From Megalobrama amblycephala (Eukaryota; Chordata; Actinopteri; Cypriniformes; Xenocyprididae): a stretch of DNA of 64,000 nucleotides. Below the pieces are notes generated by a model. That model did not search any database, was not told the origin of the DNA, and was given only the letters and a program-made list of their open reading frames with translations. Numbering within the stretch: position 1 is the stretch's first letter; the number at the start of each line of letters is the position of its first letter. Shown piece after piece: positions 32,950 to 45,571 of this stretch. The stretch covers positions 42,223,243 to 42,287,242 of the forward strand of contig NC_063044.1 of NCBI RefSeq assembly GCF_018812025.1. The letters are read 5' to 3'. The translations under genes were made by a program, and so were the position numbers.

Positions 32950-33190
32950 TAGTTATTATACTTCTGAGTTAGCAGTCCTAGTTCAAAACTAGCATGACAA
33001 CATTGTCTCGTATTGTTTAAAATGCATCATTAGTTACTGTCTGAGTAAGCAGACATTGCCTGTTTACAATGCATCATTAGTTATTATACTTATGAGTAGC
33101 AGACATCGCCTCGTATTGTTTACAATGCATCATTAGTTATTATACTTATGAGTAGCAGACACTGCCTCGTATTGTTTACAATGCATCGTT
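32950..33190. repeat. about four tandem copies of a roughly 60-bp unit
   Basis: TAGTTATTATACTTATGAGT, AGCAGACATCGCCTCGTATT and GTTTACAATGCATCAT recur in order. The two copies at about 33077-33187 are nearly identical; the earlier ones (from 32950) are diverged. Confidence 0.85.
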
Positions 33191-33384
33191 AGATTGCTAA
33201 AATTAAATGTCGTGTTTTAATACTGCTGTGACGTTTTGAGGTGTATAGTGAAACTTTTTTGCACGTGTATTCTGATAAATATTAGCAGGCTAATGTTTAA
33301 ATTCATTTGTGTTTGATGGGAGTGAACCTCACACAGGTCAAAAAACATGGCTCAGTCATGTTTTACCCTAAAAGTAGGTTATAT

Positions 33385-33605
33385 TTGTTTGTATGAAAGA
33401 ATAGTAAATACTATAGTGTTTTTGAACCATACTATAGTATATTATAGTATTTACAACACTTTGTTAATGAATGCTACAGCATACTGTAGTATTAACTATA
33501 GTGAACTGATAGCTGTAATAAATATTGTAGTATACTTTATCTTTTACTACAGTAAACTGGAGTGTATTCATTGTAGTATAATATACCCTATAGTTGTGTA
33601 GAAGA
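33385..33605. repeat. A+T-rich block of short ACTATAGT-like palindromes
   Basis: ATACTATAGT, ACTATAGTATATTATAGT, ACTGTAGTATTAACTATAGT and similar strings recur on both strands. It may be a degraded inverted-repeat element; no clear ends. Confidence 0.5.
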
Positions 33606-34129
33606 CTTAGTAGTATTTGGTAAAGTAATTTGTTTATATTACTATAGGTGTTATATTACCACAGCAAATATAGAATTACCACAACAAATGAATAAAATTA
33701 ATGTTAATTTTATTATTTTATATAACTGTAATGAAAAGAAAACTTAGCTTAAATTGTAAAATATTTTGTATTGGTATGTAATTCACACATTACATGTGTA
33801 TTTGAATTATATTTGTCCAGGTACCACTTTTTTTTTTACCCTTGTTTATACCTCCTCACCGGCATTGCTCCACTGAGTTGTGCTCGGAGATCAGCGTGGG
33901 CTGGAAACTGACCTGAAAGGTCTACTTTTGTAGCCTTCTTCTCCACATGTTTGTGTTCTGACAGCGTCTCATAAAGCCAGCCATGGGCTGTTAAGCTCTA
34001 AGTGGCTCCTGCTGATGGTCAGGCTCTGTGGACTGTCACACCTGGTGTGTGGGCCTGACTGAACCTAGCATGACATTTACCGACTCTTTTTACTCTACTT
34101 ACTGTCACTGTCTCTGTTCTGAATGAGCC

Positions 34130-34330
34130 CTTTCACTGCAAGTCACCTTTATTTATTTTGCGCTTTATACAATACACATTGTTTCAAAGCTGCTTTATAG
34201 TAATAACAGGAAAATGATTCAATGATGCAAACAGTTTATTTTGGCTGTACAGCAACTCTAAAGTAAAATAGTGTCATTGTTTAGCTGAGATCAGTTCAGT
34301 GTTGATTCATTTCCATTGTAGATCATCAAT
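34130..34330. repeat. dispersed repeat with TTTATTTATTTTGCGCTTTA core
   Basis: TTTATTTATTTTGCGCTTTA, CAATACACATTGTTTCAAAG and TGCTTTATAGTAATAACAGG form a block I recall as widespread in cyprinid DNA. Assignment is from memory. Confidence 0.45.
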
Positions 34331-34423
34331 TATTAGTTCATTTAATCTATAAAGCAGTTCTGCAGAAAACAGGCCTACATTGTCAGCTGTCTTCTAAGGC
34401 AGCATCCATAAAGAATATATGAA

Positions 34424-34667
34424 GACTTCAGATGCAAAAGCCTCAAAGTGCCATCTGAAATTTTCTTCTAAAATGAGCATTTTTATCAAGCTCGTATGTT
34501 TAGGTTCAGTAATTTCACTTTAATGTCAATTAATAGGTCTTTTTCATTGCCATTAAAGTGAATTAACTGAACATAAACATACAAGCTTGATAAAAAAAAA
34601 AAAAGCTCATTTTAGAAGAAAATTTCAGATGGCACTTAGAGGCTTTTGCATCTGAACTCTTCATGGT
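34424..34667. mobile_element. foldback MITE, arms about 95 bp
   Basis: TTCAGATGCAAAAGCCTCAA, CATCTGAAATTTTCTTCTAA and AATGAGCATTTTTATCAAGC on the left are mirrored by GCTTGATAAA...GCTCATTTTAGAAG, AAATTTCAGATGGCACTTAG and GCTTTTGCATCTGAA on the right. Confidence 0.85.
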
Positions 34668-36327
34668 ACTCTACAAAAAATATATGCAGATCTATCTTAG
34701 AATATAGCGTCTAATATATTTTCAAATAAGTCTTATATATTTTCGATACAGCCTTCATGTAACGAACAAGAAGTAATGATTCCTTTAAACGCTGCCTCTA
34801 AGATTTGGAAAAGAGCAACTGATTTCTGTTCTTGCTTACTCGCTGACTCACTCATTCCCCTAAAGCGCTTGTTCACTCACATGTTCCTTCAGATGTTCTG
34901 GGAGGATATAGATGAAATCCCCTGATGTCACGTACAGGAACTGTTATATCCTTATGACCATTACATCACATTATTAACACATAACAGGCCAAGCCGTGTC
35001 TGGTGGTGGGGGGAGGGCTAATTGCATTTCCATTCCACTTGTCACACATGTTAGTCATGATGGACATCTCCTTACACATGGTCCTCATCCAGCCTGAACT
35101 TCCTGGATGTAGTGTTGTTAAAGGAGACAGATGTAACCCCCCTCAGCACTTGCTCAGGGGCGTTGAAGACTCTGTCCTGGATGTGGATCTCTCTGTGGGG
35201 GAGCGAGGCCCTCTTCTGAGTGCATGTGTGAGGGCCACATGGTGCTTGGGACGCCTGCTGCAGAGCAGGATCTTGGTGGGGAACCGTCCCAAATCACAGG
35301 GGCCAGCTAATGAAGAACAGAGGGTAAGATGAGGAGAGAAGTGCAGTCCCAGTGTCATTCCTATATTAATATTACCTAGAGTGACTGATGAGAAGCAGAG
35401 AACACGAGCGTGTTTGATAAGATGGAATGTGCTGATAGGAACGCCCACACCCCGCTGAACATCCTGAGTTATTATACATGCAGTACTGCGTCTTCACAAA
35501 CACGGGTTCATTCTCTAAACTACCACATTTTGGTAATCAGCACTTTCTTATTTCGTTTCGACTCATTTGGAAAGTTTGATTTCATCCCTTAAAGGACTAT
35601 TCTGGGTTGAATAGCCTACAACTTAAGCTATTGCCACAGATGCTAATGATTAGCACAGAAAATAACTTCATCCCTCAGTTTGAAAACATTAATGAAAATG
35701 GATTTACTCCTTTTTAATGTTGTAGCAATGGAATAAATGGTATGTAACTGTTATGCAAACATTTTTCACACTGTTTCAAAATCATAACACTTAAAGATTA
35801 GTTTTAGAACGTGTTAGCATGAAAGTGTGGTCGAATCTACAAAGAATTGAGCAAACCCCATTAAAGTTACATTATGTAGTGCATAATGTAACAGCTTAAC
35901 AGCTAAAAATTCATGTAAGCACTTAAAAAAAAAAAAAAAAGCTTTACATTTCCCCCTTTAAACTCTCCAGAATACTTGTCTGCTATGTGCATTACTGTAA
36001 GGGCAAATAACAAACTGTTTTGTGCCCCTGAGGGGCACTTCAAGAAGGGGATGCCATTTGTAGGAGCATTTTAAATTAAACTGAACAACTGAATCCCTTG
36101 GCAAAGGGCCCTTCCACAAGTCCATTAGCAAAGGGTTCATGCGATGGTCACTTCAAGTATATTTAATAATAATAAAAAAAACTTAATTATAAAATGTATA
36201 TTTATTTGCAACAATTATATTAACAGCAATAATTAAAAATCCTGTTGATGCTGCACTGCATTGTCATGGTAAAATTCTAGGTGAAAATAATGAGGAAGTT
36301 ACATTCGAAATCAAATACTTCCCTATT
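34668..36327. other. intergenic, no supported feature
   Basis: Mostly unique sequence. A 109-codon ORF (35003-35332) is overlapped by one on the other strand (35143-35448); neither shows a domain. Confidence 0.5.
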
Positions 36328-37490
36328 ATATAGTATGTGAAAAACAGTACGCTAAAAGAATAGTATGTCCGAATTCGTAGTATTCAAAAACTGTAGGGGA
36401 AAAGTCCCCAGATGTCCTACTAACTCTGCCGAGATTCTGAAGTGCACATTTGATGGACACTTTACTATCCCATGAGGCCATGAATGAATGGAAGTGAAGT
36501 GACGCAACTGATGCTGGGAGGTCAGGTGACTCTAACAACATGGCAGATGTAGTATGCACAAATTTAATTCATACTACCAATATACAGCATACTTTTTTAA
36601 CTGTCGCAAATTAAATTCAAATGTAGTACTCAGACAGTATGCAATTTCAAGCTCAGCAGTTGTCTTTCCTTTCTTCCTTTGCTAAGTGCGTTCCAAATGG
36701 CTTCATTATGACACACAAGTGACCTGATCCCTCCAAAGTCTTCACTTCAAGGGCTCTGCCCTTCAGAGAGAGTAGAGCATTGGGATGCCCATTTCCAATT
36801 GGAATTTGCCCTAAACGTGTTTTCCAATCTGAGTGGAAATTAGTTTCTGTTGTATATCCAAAGACAACTATAAATATAGGTTAATTTCACAGAAAAGTGT
36901 AAACCATGATAACAAAACACTGGCTAAAATAAAAATACTAGCAAACTACTTTTAGCATGCTAATAATTCCAAAGAAAAGTGTGGTGCTGACAAAACTTTG
37001 GCTAAATACAAACTACCATACTACTCTCAACATGCTACTCCATATTTCACAGAAAAGTGTAAACTATGGAGCTAACTAACATTGGCCAAGTTCAAAATAG
37101 CATACTAGCATATTCTTAATTTCATAAAAAAGTGTAAACTCTGGTGCTAACAAAACATTCGCAAATCCAAAATCGCATACTTCTACTTAATTTGTAACCA
37201 TTAAAAAGTATGTTCAATATAGTATGAATGTGCGTAGTAGGCCTATGAATAAAATCATGACTACATTCATCATGTTGTCATTTGTGAACTACCAGCATCA
37301 GCAGTGTCATTTCCCTGCCATACATAACTCCTTTCCTGTGGCCTCATGGGATAGTAAAGTGTCCATTAGATGCTCACTTCAAAATCTCAACGGAAGTAGT
37401 AGGTTATCTGGATACTTTTCTACTACAGTTTTATAAGTACTGTGAATTCTGACATGATAGTCTTTACACATACTGCTTTTCACATGCATA
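36328..37490. mobile_element. foldback element with arms of about 165 bp
   Basis: Left TAGTATGTGAAAAACAGTAC, ...AAAACTGTAGGGGAAAAGT, ...GGACACTTTACTATCCCATG is mirrored on the right by CATGGGATAGTAAAGTGTCC (37345-37364), ACTACAGTTTTAT and CATACTGCTTTTCACATGCA. Interior arrays of CACAGAAAAGTGTAAAC (36889, 37038, 37126) add short direct repeats. Confidence 0.75.
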
Positions 37491-37508
37491 TTTGAATGCA
37501 GTTATTAA

Positions 37509-38616
37509 AGGTTTAGTTCACTTTCAAATAAAATTTTGCTGATAATTTACTCACCCCCCATGTCATCCAAGATGTTCATGTCTTTCTTTCTTCAGTCGAA
37601 AAGAAATTAAGGTTTTTGATGAAAACATTCCAGGATTATTCTTCTTATAGTGGACTTCAATGGCCTCCAGACGGTTGAAGGTCAAAATTACAGTTTCAGT
37701 GCAGCTTCAAAGGGTTTTAAACGATACCAGACAAGGAATAAGGGTATTATCTAGATACCCTTAAACGATCAGTCATTTTCGAAAAAAATACAACTGTATA
37801 TGCTTTATAAACACAAATTATCGTCTTGCACGTGGTTCTGCCAAAACCGCACTTTTGTATTCTTCAAAAAGCTTACGCTGTATGTCCTACGCCTTTCCTA
37901 TTCAACTTACAGAAAAAAAATTAACTGGTGCTGTGTTCGTTCCGTAAGTAGAATAGGGAAGGTGTTACGTGTCGGTGTTGTAGAGATGAGGCTGATACGG
38001 ACTTTCCACAATAGATGGGTTTTATTACTATAAGGAAGAGTAACAACATCCAAACACAATCACATAACATTAAGAACAGACAAGGAGTGAAGGGAGTGAG
38101 TCCATATATATAGGGAGTGCTGATGATTAAGTCCAGGTGTAGATGATGAGTGATGATGAGGAGCTGACAAGGGAAGTGAGTGCAGGTGAGGAGACAAGAG
38201 GATCATGGGAAATGGAGTCCGGAGAACAAGGGATCTGTGACAGAAGGCGTAAGACATACAGCGTAAGGTTTTTGAAGAATACAAAAGTGTGGTTTTGGCG
38301 GAACCACATGCTTTTTAAGCAAGTGTTTATAAAGCACATACAGTTGTATTTTTTTCGAAAATGACAGATCGTTTTGCTAGATAAGACCCTTATTCATCGT
38401 CTGGTTTAAAGCTCTTTGAAGCTGCACTGAAACTGTAATTTTGACCTTCAACTGTTTGGTGCCCATTGAAGTCCACTATAAGGAGAATAATCCTGGAATG
38501 TTTTCATCAAAAACCTTAATTTCTTTTCGACTGAAGAAAGAAAGACATGAACATCTTGGATGACATGGGGGTGAGTAAATTATCAGGAAAATGTTATTTG
38601 AAAGTGAACTAATCCT
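37509..38616. mobile_element. TTAA-flanked palindromic transposon interrupted by an LTR-like insertion
   Basis: Ends AGGTTTAGTTCACTTTCAAA and GAAAGTGAACTAATCCT abut TTAA (37505-37508, 38617-38620). Arms of several hundred bases mirror each other (e.g. CAGTTTCAGTGCAGCTTCAA). The right arm is broken at 37963 by the insertion described separately. Related copies lie at 52065-52404 and 61333-62053. Confidence 0.85.
37963..38242. mobile_element. probable 280-bp solo LTR with 5-bp target duplication
   Basis: Begins TGTTACGTGTCGG and ends GATCTGTGACA, giving TG...CA ends. GAAGG flanks it on both sides (37958-37962 and 38243-38247). Removing it restores the palindrome arm of the host element. Interior CCATATATATAGGG could be a TATA region. 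No internal retroelement genes are present, as expected after LTR-LTR recombination. Family unknown. Confidence 0.75.
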
Positions 38617-38620
38617 TTAA

Positions 38621-41600
38621 ATTCAAAGCAGCATATTAGCATACCACTCCTAGCATATTACTCTTAAATTTCTGCCAAATATTAAAAATATAATTCCAGC
38701 ATATGGCAGAAATATTAAGAGTTGCATTCTAATATTTTATGCCATTCCGAAATCAGTCATTGCTTTGTTAAACCAGCCCCACACAGCAAATCGCTCAAAT
38801 CTGACTCAACCAATGGTGTGAGTGGGAGTTTGGGAAACCTGTTTGAAAACAGTCTTTGTTTTATAATTACATTTTGTGATGCTAGTAGCACAGAAATGAT
38901 CAACTTCACTTGTATAAATAAGCAACAACAACAAAAAAAGTTTAATATATTGCTATTTCTGGTTTTCTTTTTAAGAGAAAGGGCCTGAGAGAAAGAGAGA
39001 GAGGAATGCTGGCTTGCTGGAGATCTGTGTTCAAGGGTGGGTCTAAGTTTGGATCTGGCTCTGTCAGGTACGTTTAACAGCGTTCTGATCTCACGTCCCT
39101 TATCTGTTCTCACACAGCCCTAATCCTCCCACAGAAATGTAGCAGTAAAGAGTTTCATCAATAGCAGGCCAAGTCCCTGCGGCTCCGCCACATAGCTACA
39201 CCTGCACGTTCCTCTGCTTCACCTGAGCAGCCCGCACCTCAGGATTAGTAATGATATCAGAGGGGATATGTTTCCATTTGAGATTTATGCACGCTGGGCT
39301 GTCATTAACAGCAGGGTTTGCTTTACTTCTCTCATGTTAAAACATGTTGTCTAGAAGCCGAACTTCTCTCGCGGGGAACTTCCAGATTTCCAGCAAGTCA
39401 AAGCTGACTTCAAAGGCACAGAAAACTGATCCGCTCTTAAAACAAAAGGTTTTGCACAGCTCAACGAATCTATAGACAGAATCAAAGAAATCAGACTATC
39501 CCATGAAAGTTATACTAACAAGCAAAAAGAAAGTTTTTGGCAAACTGTTCTACAAAAAAAAAAGCTGTGTAAAATCTTTTGCTTTGTACCAGAGCACATA
39601 ATAAGAATCCCACAGATAAAAGTTGCTAAGAGGCACCTGTTGAAAAGACCTTTGGCAGAAGGCCACAGGTGGGCTGCAGATTGGAAGTGGCGTCAGGGTA
39701 ATTAAGCAGTTCAGAAAGGAAGGTTGGGAGAGCTGGGGTGAGGATAGACTGACACAGAGACTCCTTTGTGGCTGCCAGAGCTCCTGTCAAAGGGAGCAGA
39801 AATGATATTGGACAGCTCGCCCTTGAGGAATGCAGCTGGACCGGCAATGGAGCGCCAAACTCTCAACCCTGTTCCACCGTCCCTGTCCCTCTCGCCTTAG
39901 AGGACTTCTGAAAGCACAGAATCATCTCTGCTGAAGTGTGTGGAAAATGAAGAAGGAATATATAGGTTGCTATTTTAACTACGGCATATTAAGAGGCCAA
40001 ATCGAAGAGAGTTTCATGGACAACAATGAATCAGTAACAACATAGCACTGAATGACTGGAAAATCAGAAGTAGATCATCATCTACTTCTGTTTGTCCAGT
40101 TGCCCAAGTTGTAAAAACCAACCATACATTTTCCAAACCACTTGTCCTGCATGTCTTTGGATTGTGGGGGAAATCGTAACAAACCCAAGCTAATACAGGG
40201 AAAACAGGGAGTAAACTCTATATAGAAAGGCTTCCTGACTTAGCTGGGACTCAAACTAGGGACTTTCTTGTTTTGAGTGTGATTGTCTGTGGGATTTTTT
40301 GCTACTGGACGAAAACTATTTAGGATTTATTTTTTTCTTTTACAATTATTTTCACTGTCAGCTTGAAATTTTACAATGAGTTTTCCAAAAACAAAATTTT
40401 CCTGAGTTTTCCACATTACTCATTTAATTTCATGGCTATTCATTATACTGGCTCATGAAACCATGGCATCCCTAGACTTTTGCAGTCATTTACAGTGGTT
40501 TCTCATGCCGAAAAAAAATAGCGGGATACTTTTTAAAACAGAAAACAAAAAGAGCGCAAGATGAGGTGGATGTACCTACAATTCATTATAGCAAAAAAAT
40601 GTCTTGTGTTTGCCAATGACAAAGCAGCACTTTAGTGCACTGCAGCTTGTAAACAACTCTTTACTGCAGATTTATATCCATATATCCATATAACAGTATC
40701 AATAAAGAGCCTCTGCCCTAGTACTGAGTGCCTCTGCGTGAAAAAGTATGTTGAGATATATTTTATGGGAAGGAACTTTAATGACTAAACAACTAGGACC
40801 AATGTACAGTATGTAACATAAAGACCCATTAAACACTGTGCACTGTGCACAGTAACATCTAGTCATAAACAGTATTCTACAGAACTCATGATGAGAATTA
40901 CAAAGAGCAGCTGACTCCACGGCAGGGAACAAGTTGGTCCTGAATATAAGCATTACATTGTATGCATTGAGCTAGAAGCCATTTCTATATGTGGCCTCAC
41001 TAGAAGGAGTTTACATGAAGACTTGCTTTTTTGAGCATTTCTGGAACCGTTGTCCAGAAATACACTGGCATGGAATCACATGAGCCTAATTTGATTTCTT
41101 TCCCTTGTCCTTGTGCTTCTGCTGTTGATATTGTTTTCTGAAACAGAATGGCGTTAAGCCAGTGTTGTAGAGAGGAGCCAAACAGTCCATACGTTTCATA
41201 GTCTCAGGGGCCTTTGGCTTGTGCAATTAATTAGCTACAGTAAGGTTGGCTCTCTTCCTTCGGTGCAATCGAATAACATCAGATTGGCGGACTTATTTGT
41301 TTTTCCTGCCCTCAGCCAAATTTGGGCTCTGCTCGCAATTTTGTGTGTGGATAAAAGCAGAAAGGCCTTCCCAACAAAAGTAGGGGACTGTCAGGGAGTG
41401 ACGTCAACCCACTTTGGGAGCATTTTCTGAATCCTGAGATGTTCATTTTGGGAGCTCTCTAATGCGGTGGATGTTTGTTCTTCTGGGTGGAGCGGAGGGG
41501 GAATTGCAGAGTACCCATTATTGTGGTGAGGCTGGGCCACATCAACCCTCTGTTTATGCCTACAGCTCTGCATACTGAGACATTCTGCCTCCTTTTTCTG

Positions 41601-41704
41601 CAGTCTCCTCACACGCACATCACTGCTCCAGCGAGCAAACCTCACACACTCAGGCTCAAATGGCGGCAAGTGGACCAGAACTTTCCTATTAACTTCCTAT
41701 TGAA
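38621..41704. other. intergenic unique block
   Basis: Few obvious repeats. A degenerate piece at 40112-40265 (CCAAACCACTTGTCCTGCAT, GTCTTTGGATTGTGGGGGAA, CTGGGACTCAAACTAGGGAC) resembles a widespread vertebrate SINE-like sequence. Sections at 39080-39360 and 39620-39900 are less A+T-rich than the surroundings. No exon is supported; a weak candidate at 39006 is listed among the findings. Confidence 0.5.
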
Positions 41705-42706
41705 GGAATAGTTCACCCGAAAATCACAAAATTCTGTCATTTACTTACCCTTGTGTTCTAAACCTGTATGACTTTCTTTTTTTTTTCTTACCTGCAGTAA
41801 TAATGAATGAAGTTTTCAGACTTCAGAAATGATGCAAAAGTAGTATAAAGTAGTATTTCTACAACATTGCACATACACAGTACTCTCCAGTTTCAGTTCA
41901 GTTCATTCCAATTGATGAATCCGAACGTAGCGTTTACATGAACGCATGAAGTCATCAGGTTGATGTGCACATAATATTTATCTATTTCAGGTCCTAATTA
42001 GGCCCTGATGAACGGTTGTGCTGTGCTGCTTATATTTATCAAGCAGTAAAAGTGGCCCTTCATTCGGCCAAAACCAGTCGTCTGTGGATGAGAGTCTGAA
42101 ACAAGGGCTGACGGGACTTTGTCCTGCTCCACTTCACAGACGATGAGTGGAAAGAGAATTTTAGAATGACAAAACACTCATTTATGACATTTTATTCCAC
42201 AGGAAGAACAGCTAGTTCCGCGTGTCATCCATCACTACGCTATTTCTATATCATTGCACATACACAGTACTTTCCAGTTTCAGTTTGCAATCCAATCAAG
42301 TGTTTACATGTCAATTCGTTCCAATTGACGTGGTTACATGACTTTTTTATTCCGATTTGGCTTCTAGTCCAATTACAATCAGGTTATTAGGGTCCATGTA
42401 AATGAAGCTACTGCTCATTAGAGATGTCTGATTCAAGAACAAATAGTTCTTTTGAGTCTTTCTGATCTTTTGAATGAATTAACTGATCCAGATAAAACCA
42501 ATCTGAATCATATTGTACATAAGTCATATAGACTTTTATGATTCTTTTGAGCCTATTTTGAAGCTTGAAAGTCCTCATTCAGTACATGACAAAGATCAGC
42601 CAGTAGAATTCTTCAAAACTATTACATTTGTGTTTCACAGAAGAAATAAAGCTATACAGGTTTGGAAAGTGATGACAGACTTTTTAGGTGAACTAATCCT
42701 TCTATG
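41705..42706. mobile_element. degraded foldback transposon remnant
   Basis: Left GGAATAGTTCACCCGAAAAT...CTAAACCTGTATGACTTTCT and right AGCTATACAGGTTTGG...TTTTTAGGTGAACTAATCC are the two ends of one family in inverted orientation, separated by about 850 bases of other sequence. Confidence 0.55.
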
Positions 42707-45446
42707 TTTCTATTGACCTCGTAATATTTTTTCATCATTTACATCCAAAAATGCTGATTAGCTATTTTTTTGGCATAACATTGAATCTGAAATTTCTCAT
42801 AACAAATCTAAATCCAAAATTCATCAACAACAATAGTTAATGCAGCATAACTTGAGCCATGTAATCATACATCAAGAAGAATGGGCCATAAAAGAGACTT
42901 CAGGACATATTTGAACTTGTCAATCCTAATTTAAACACATCCCATTAGTTCCACTTCTATAGGCTTTCGATCTAAAGTAAGGACAAGGGTAAGCAAAGAG
43001 AAGCACAGGCTTACTCAGCACAAGGTTTAATTGAATGTGAAGGACCACCGCACTTGTGTTTGCTTATGTCTGTTCCTCTTTATGTGATGCACTAATACCA
43101 TCAGAGGCTTAACTAATACAGCAGTGCCCCCCCTTCAAGATCCAGTGACACCGCACTGCAGTAATCTATACTTCATTTCCTATCATGGCTTTCAAAAGCC
43201 GGGCATTTGCCAGTCAAGTGGTCAGTCGCCAAGCCAAAGTGTCCACAGCTCCTTCCCTTTGATGTCTTTCATGATCATTGAAGTAACAAAGACCATGGTA
43301 GCCATGACCACCAGTGGAGAAAGGAAAAGAATGACCCCGGTTGCCATGAATGCAGTCTCCTGGTTCATTTGAAGGTCACTGGAACTTCTCAGTGTTCTGC
43401 TAATGCACAACTTGGCACATTCAATTTATACAATCAAGCTGTAGGAACAACTTAGACCATTTGAGTTTGAAAGCCTCTAAAGCTTCTTCATAGCTTGATA
43501 ACAAGCAAGATAGACCTTTATCATAGAATAATTCAGAAAAATAAACCAAGGGAATTAGTTTCAGGTCTCAGTGAATGAATGATTTAAATTTTTTCATTGA
43601 GCTGACAACTTACAGTTTACTCATTACAGAGACAGTTTCTCTAGAGCAAAGTGGGGCTTGTTGTCTTGCTCAAGGGCACAGAGGTGGTAGTTCATGGATG
43701 AACCTCTGTTCAATCATTCACACTGATTATCAGACTTGGCCTTGTGCTACTGAAAGTACAACAGCCGAATACCTATATTGTTAAGTGAAGCACTGGGGCA
43801 GTGAAACAGCTGAACAAGGACTTGTGGTTCATCATGACATATGACTCAGATGGTGCCGATATTCTGCATAATGGCCTTATCCAACCTTCAGTACAATGCA
43901 ATACAGTTTTTATGATCTTGTCCAGGTTCTGAAGAGCCCCCAGGGTTACCTAGATTAGTATCAGATCTGATGCAATTAAACAACACAAAAGTTCCATAAT
44001 GTCAATGTTCATTGCAAAAATGGAATTTTACACTTTTTAAAATAGAAATAAGTCAATGCACTGACAGGTTTGACAGAAAAAAAGTGTGATTTTAATACCT
44101 GAAATCACTCTTTTTGAATCTTTATTGTGTTTGCTTTGTAGACATGAAACTGTAAATATAGAGTACCTCTTTTTTTAAATCTTGATCTCAACTTCATGTT
44201 TGACATGTTGTTAAAAAGTAGCTAAAATAGGTGTATGTGAGTGATATCACATCTTATCTATCTATTTTCCAAACAACGTGCTTTTTAGGGTCACATGGAT
44301 GTTGGAGTCTATCCCAGCGTCCCAGGCCAGAAAGGGCAAGAAAACACCCTGGATGGATGTCCAGGGCTACCACACACATTCCCAGTGATTTCACATCTCC
44401 ACTAACATTACACAGTACAATGAATGGACCAGAGTAGGCAGACCAGTCTAGGCAGAATTTACATGAGAGCCCTTGTAAATTAAAGTGATAAAGATGTGTT
44501 TATTAGGATATTTGTCAAGGGCACCCAAAATATCAGGTCTGAATAATATCAGGTGAAACTACTATCCAAAGTGCCATAAAATGTCCCCTGGTGTGAGGCG
44601 CAGGCTCAGAAAAGGCATCATTCTTCTTTCCCTCTGACCTCTAGAGCTCCTGGTCAGCCAGTTGCTGAGGAACTGTGGGAATGTTTTCCACTTGGGATGT
44701 CAGAGTGTGAGAAACACAAATTCCTCAAGGGTTGCTGGTCATGAAGGCTTGTGGGTACAGTGTTCTTGTATACTAGGGCTGGTCAGGACATCAGCAACTC
44801 TCTCAGGCCCTGTGTGTCAAAACCGCACAGAAGTCCATGTTGCCCTCACCACTACTCAAAAACACAATGGCCCCTAAACCGCCCACTGCCATCGGCTGCA
44901 AACAGCCTGAGGCAGGCAGTGTGGCCTATACACTCCACTACAGGAGGTGAGCAAGTGGAGTGTTTTGATGAGTGCTGAGCAGCTGTTAAAATGTTATCTT
45001 AAGGTTTTTCTTTTCTTTTCTTTTTAAAAAATGCAGAGAAACAATGTTTCATCAACATCAGGCACTGTCTCAGCTGTTCCTCCTCCCCTATGAACTTGCC
45101 TGAGAACATGTTTTTCTATTTAACGCTCATGTCTTTTGTGTTCCTTCTAAAGTATGACATGTAATGGATGAAATTCATTTGTAGTGGTGTTTGTTAAAGC
45201 AAGCATTGCTTTTGATATTGGATTATTCAAAACCCCAAATCCTAAGTATTAAACTTCGGCATGTAGTTAATCCCAAATCACAAATGATACCTCAAACAGT
45301 GCAGCTTCTTAAGCAGAGCTGTGCTATTATTTTTCTAAATGAGCAGACTTATAAAAAACATGTTATAGGCTTATATTGAAGGAGGGACCTGAATATTACA
45401 GAGGCTTGAGGGTAGGCTCCTTTGACTTAGGCAGTGAGAAACCTCT
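42707..45446. other. intergenic, mostly unique
   Basis: No coding exon recognised. 44262-44450 (CCAAACAACGTGC...GGAGTCTATCCCAGCGTCC...CACACACATTCCC) looks like a decayed SINE-like repeat related to the piece at 40112. 43640-43700 (CTTGCTCAAGGGCACAGAGG) is another old repeat. Confidence 0.5.
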
Positions 45447-45571
45447 TAGGCTACGTCCACACAAAGCCAGAGCTTACCCTATCTGATCTTTTTTTTTTTC
45501 CTCGTCTCAAGAAATATCTGCATCCACACAAAACCACTGAAACGACTCAAAATGAAGTAGTATACATGCCA

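Noticed and set aside
35003..35448. Overlapping 109- and 101-codon ORFs on opposite strands
   Set aside because: No recognisable domain, no splice sites in frame, and mutually overlapping; expected by chance in a lower A+T patch.
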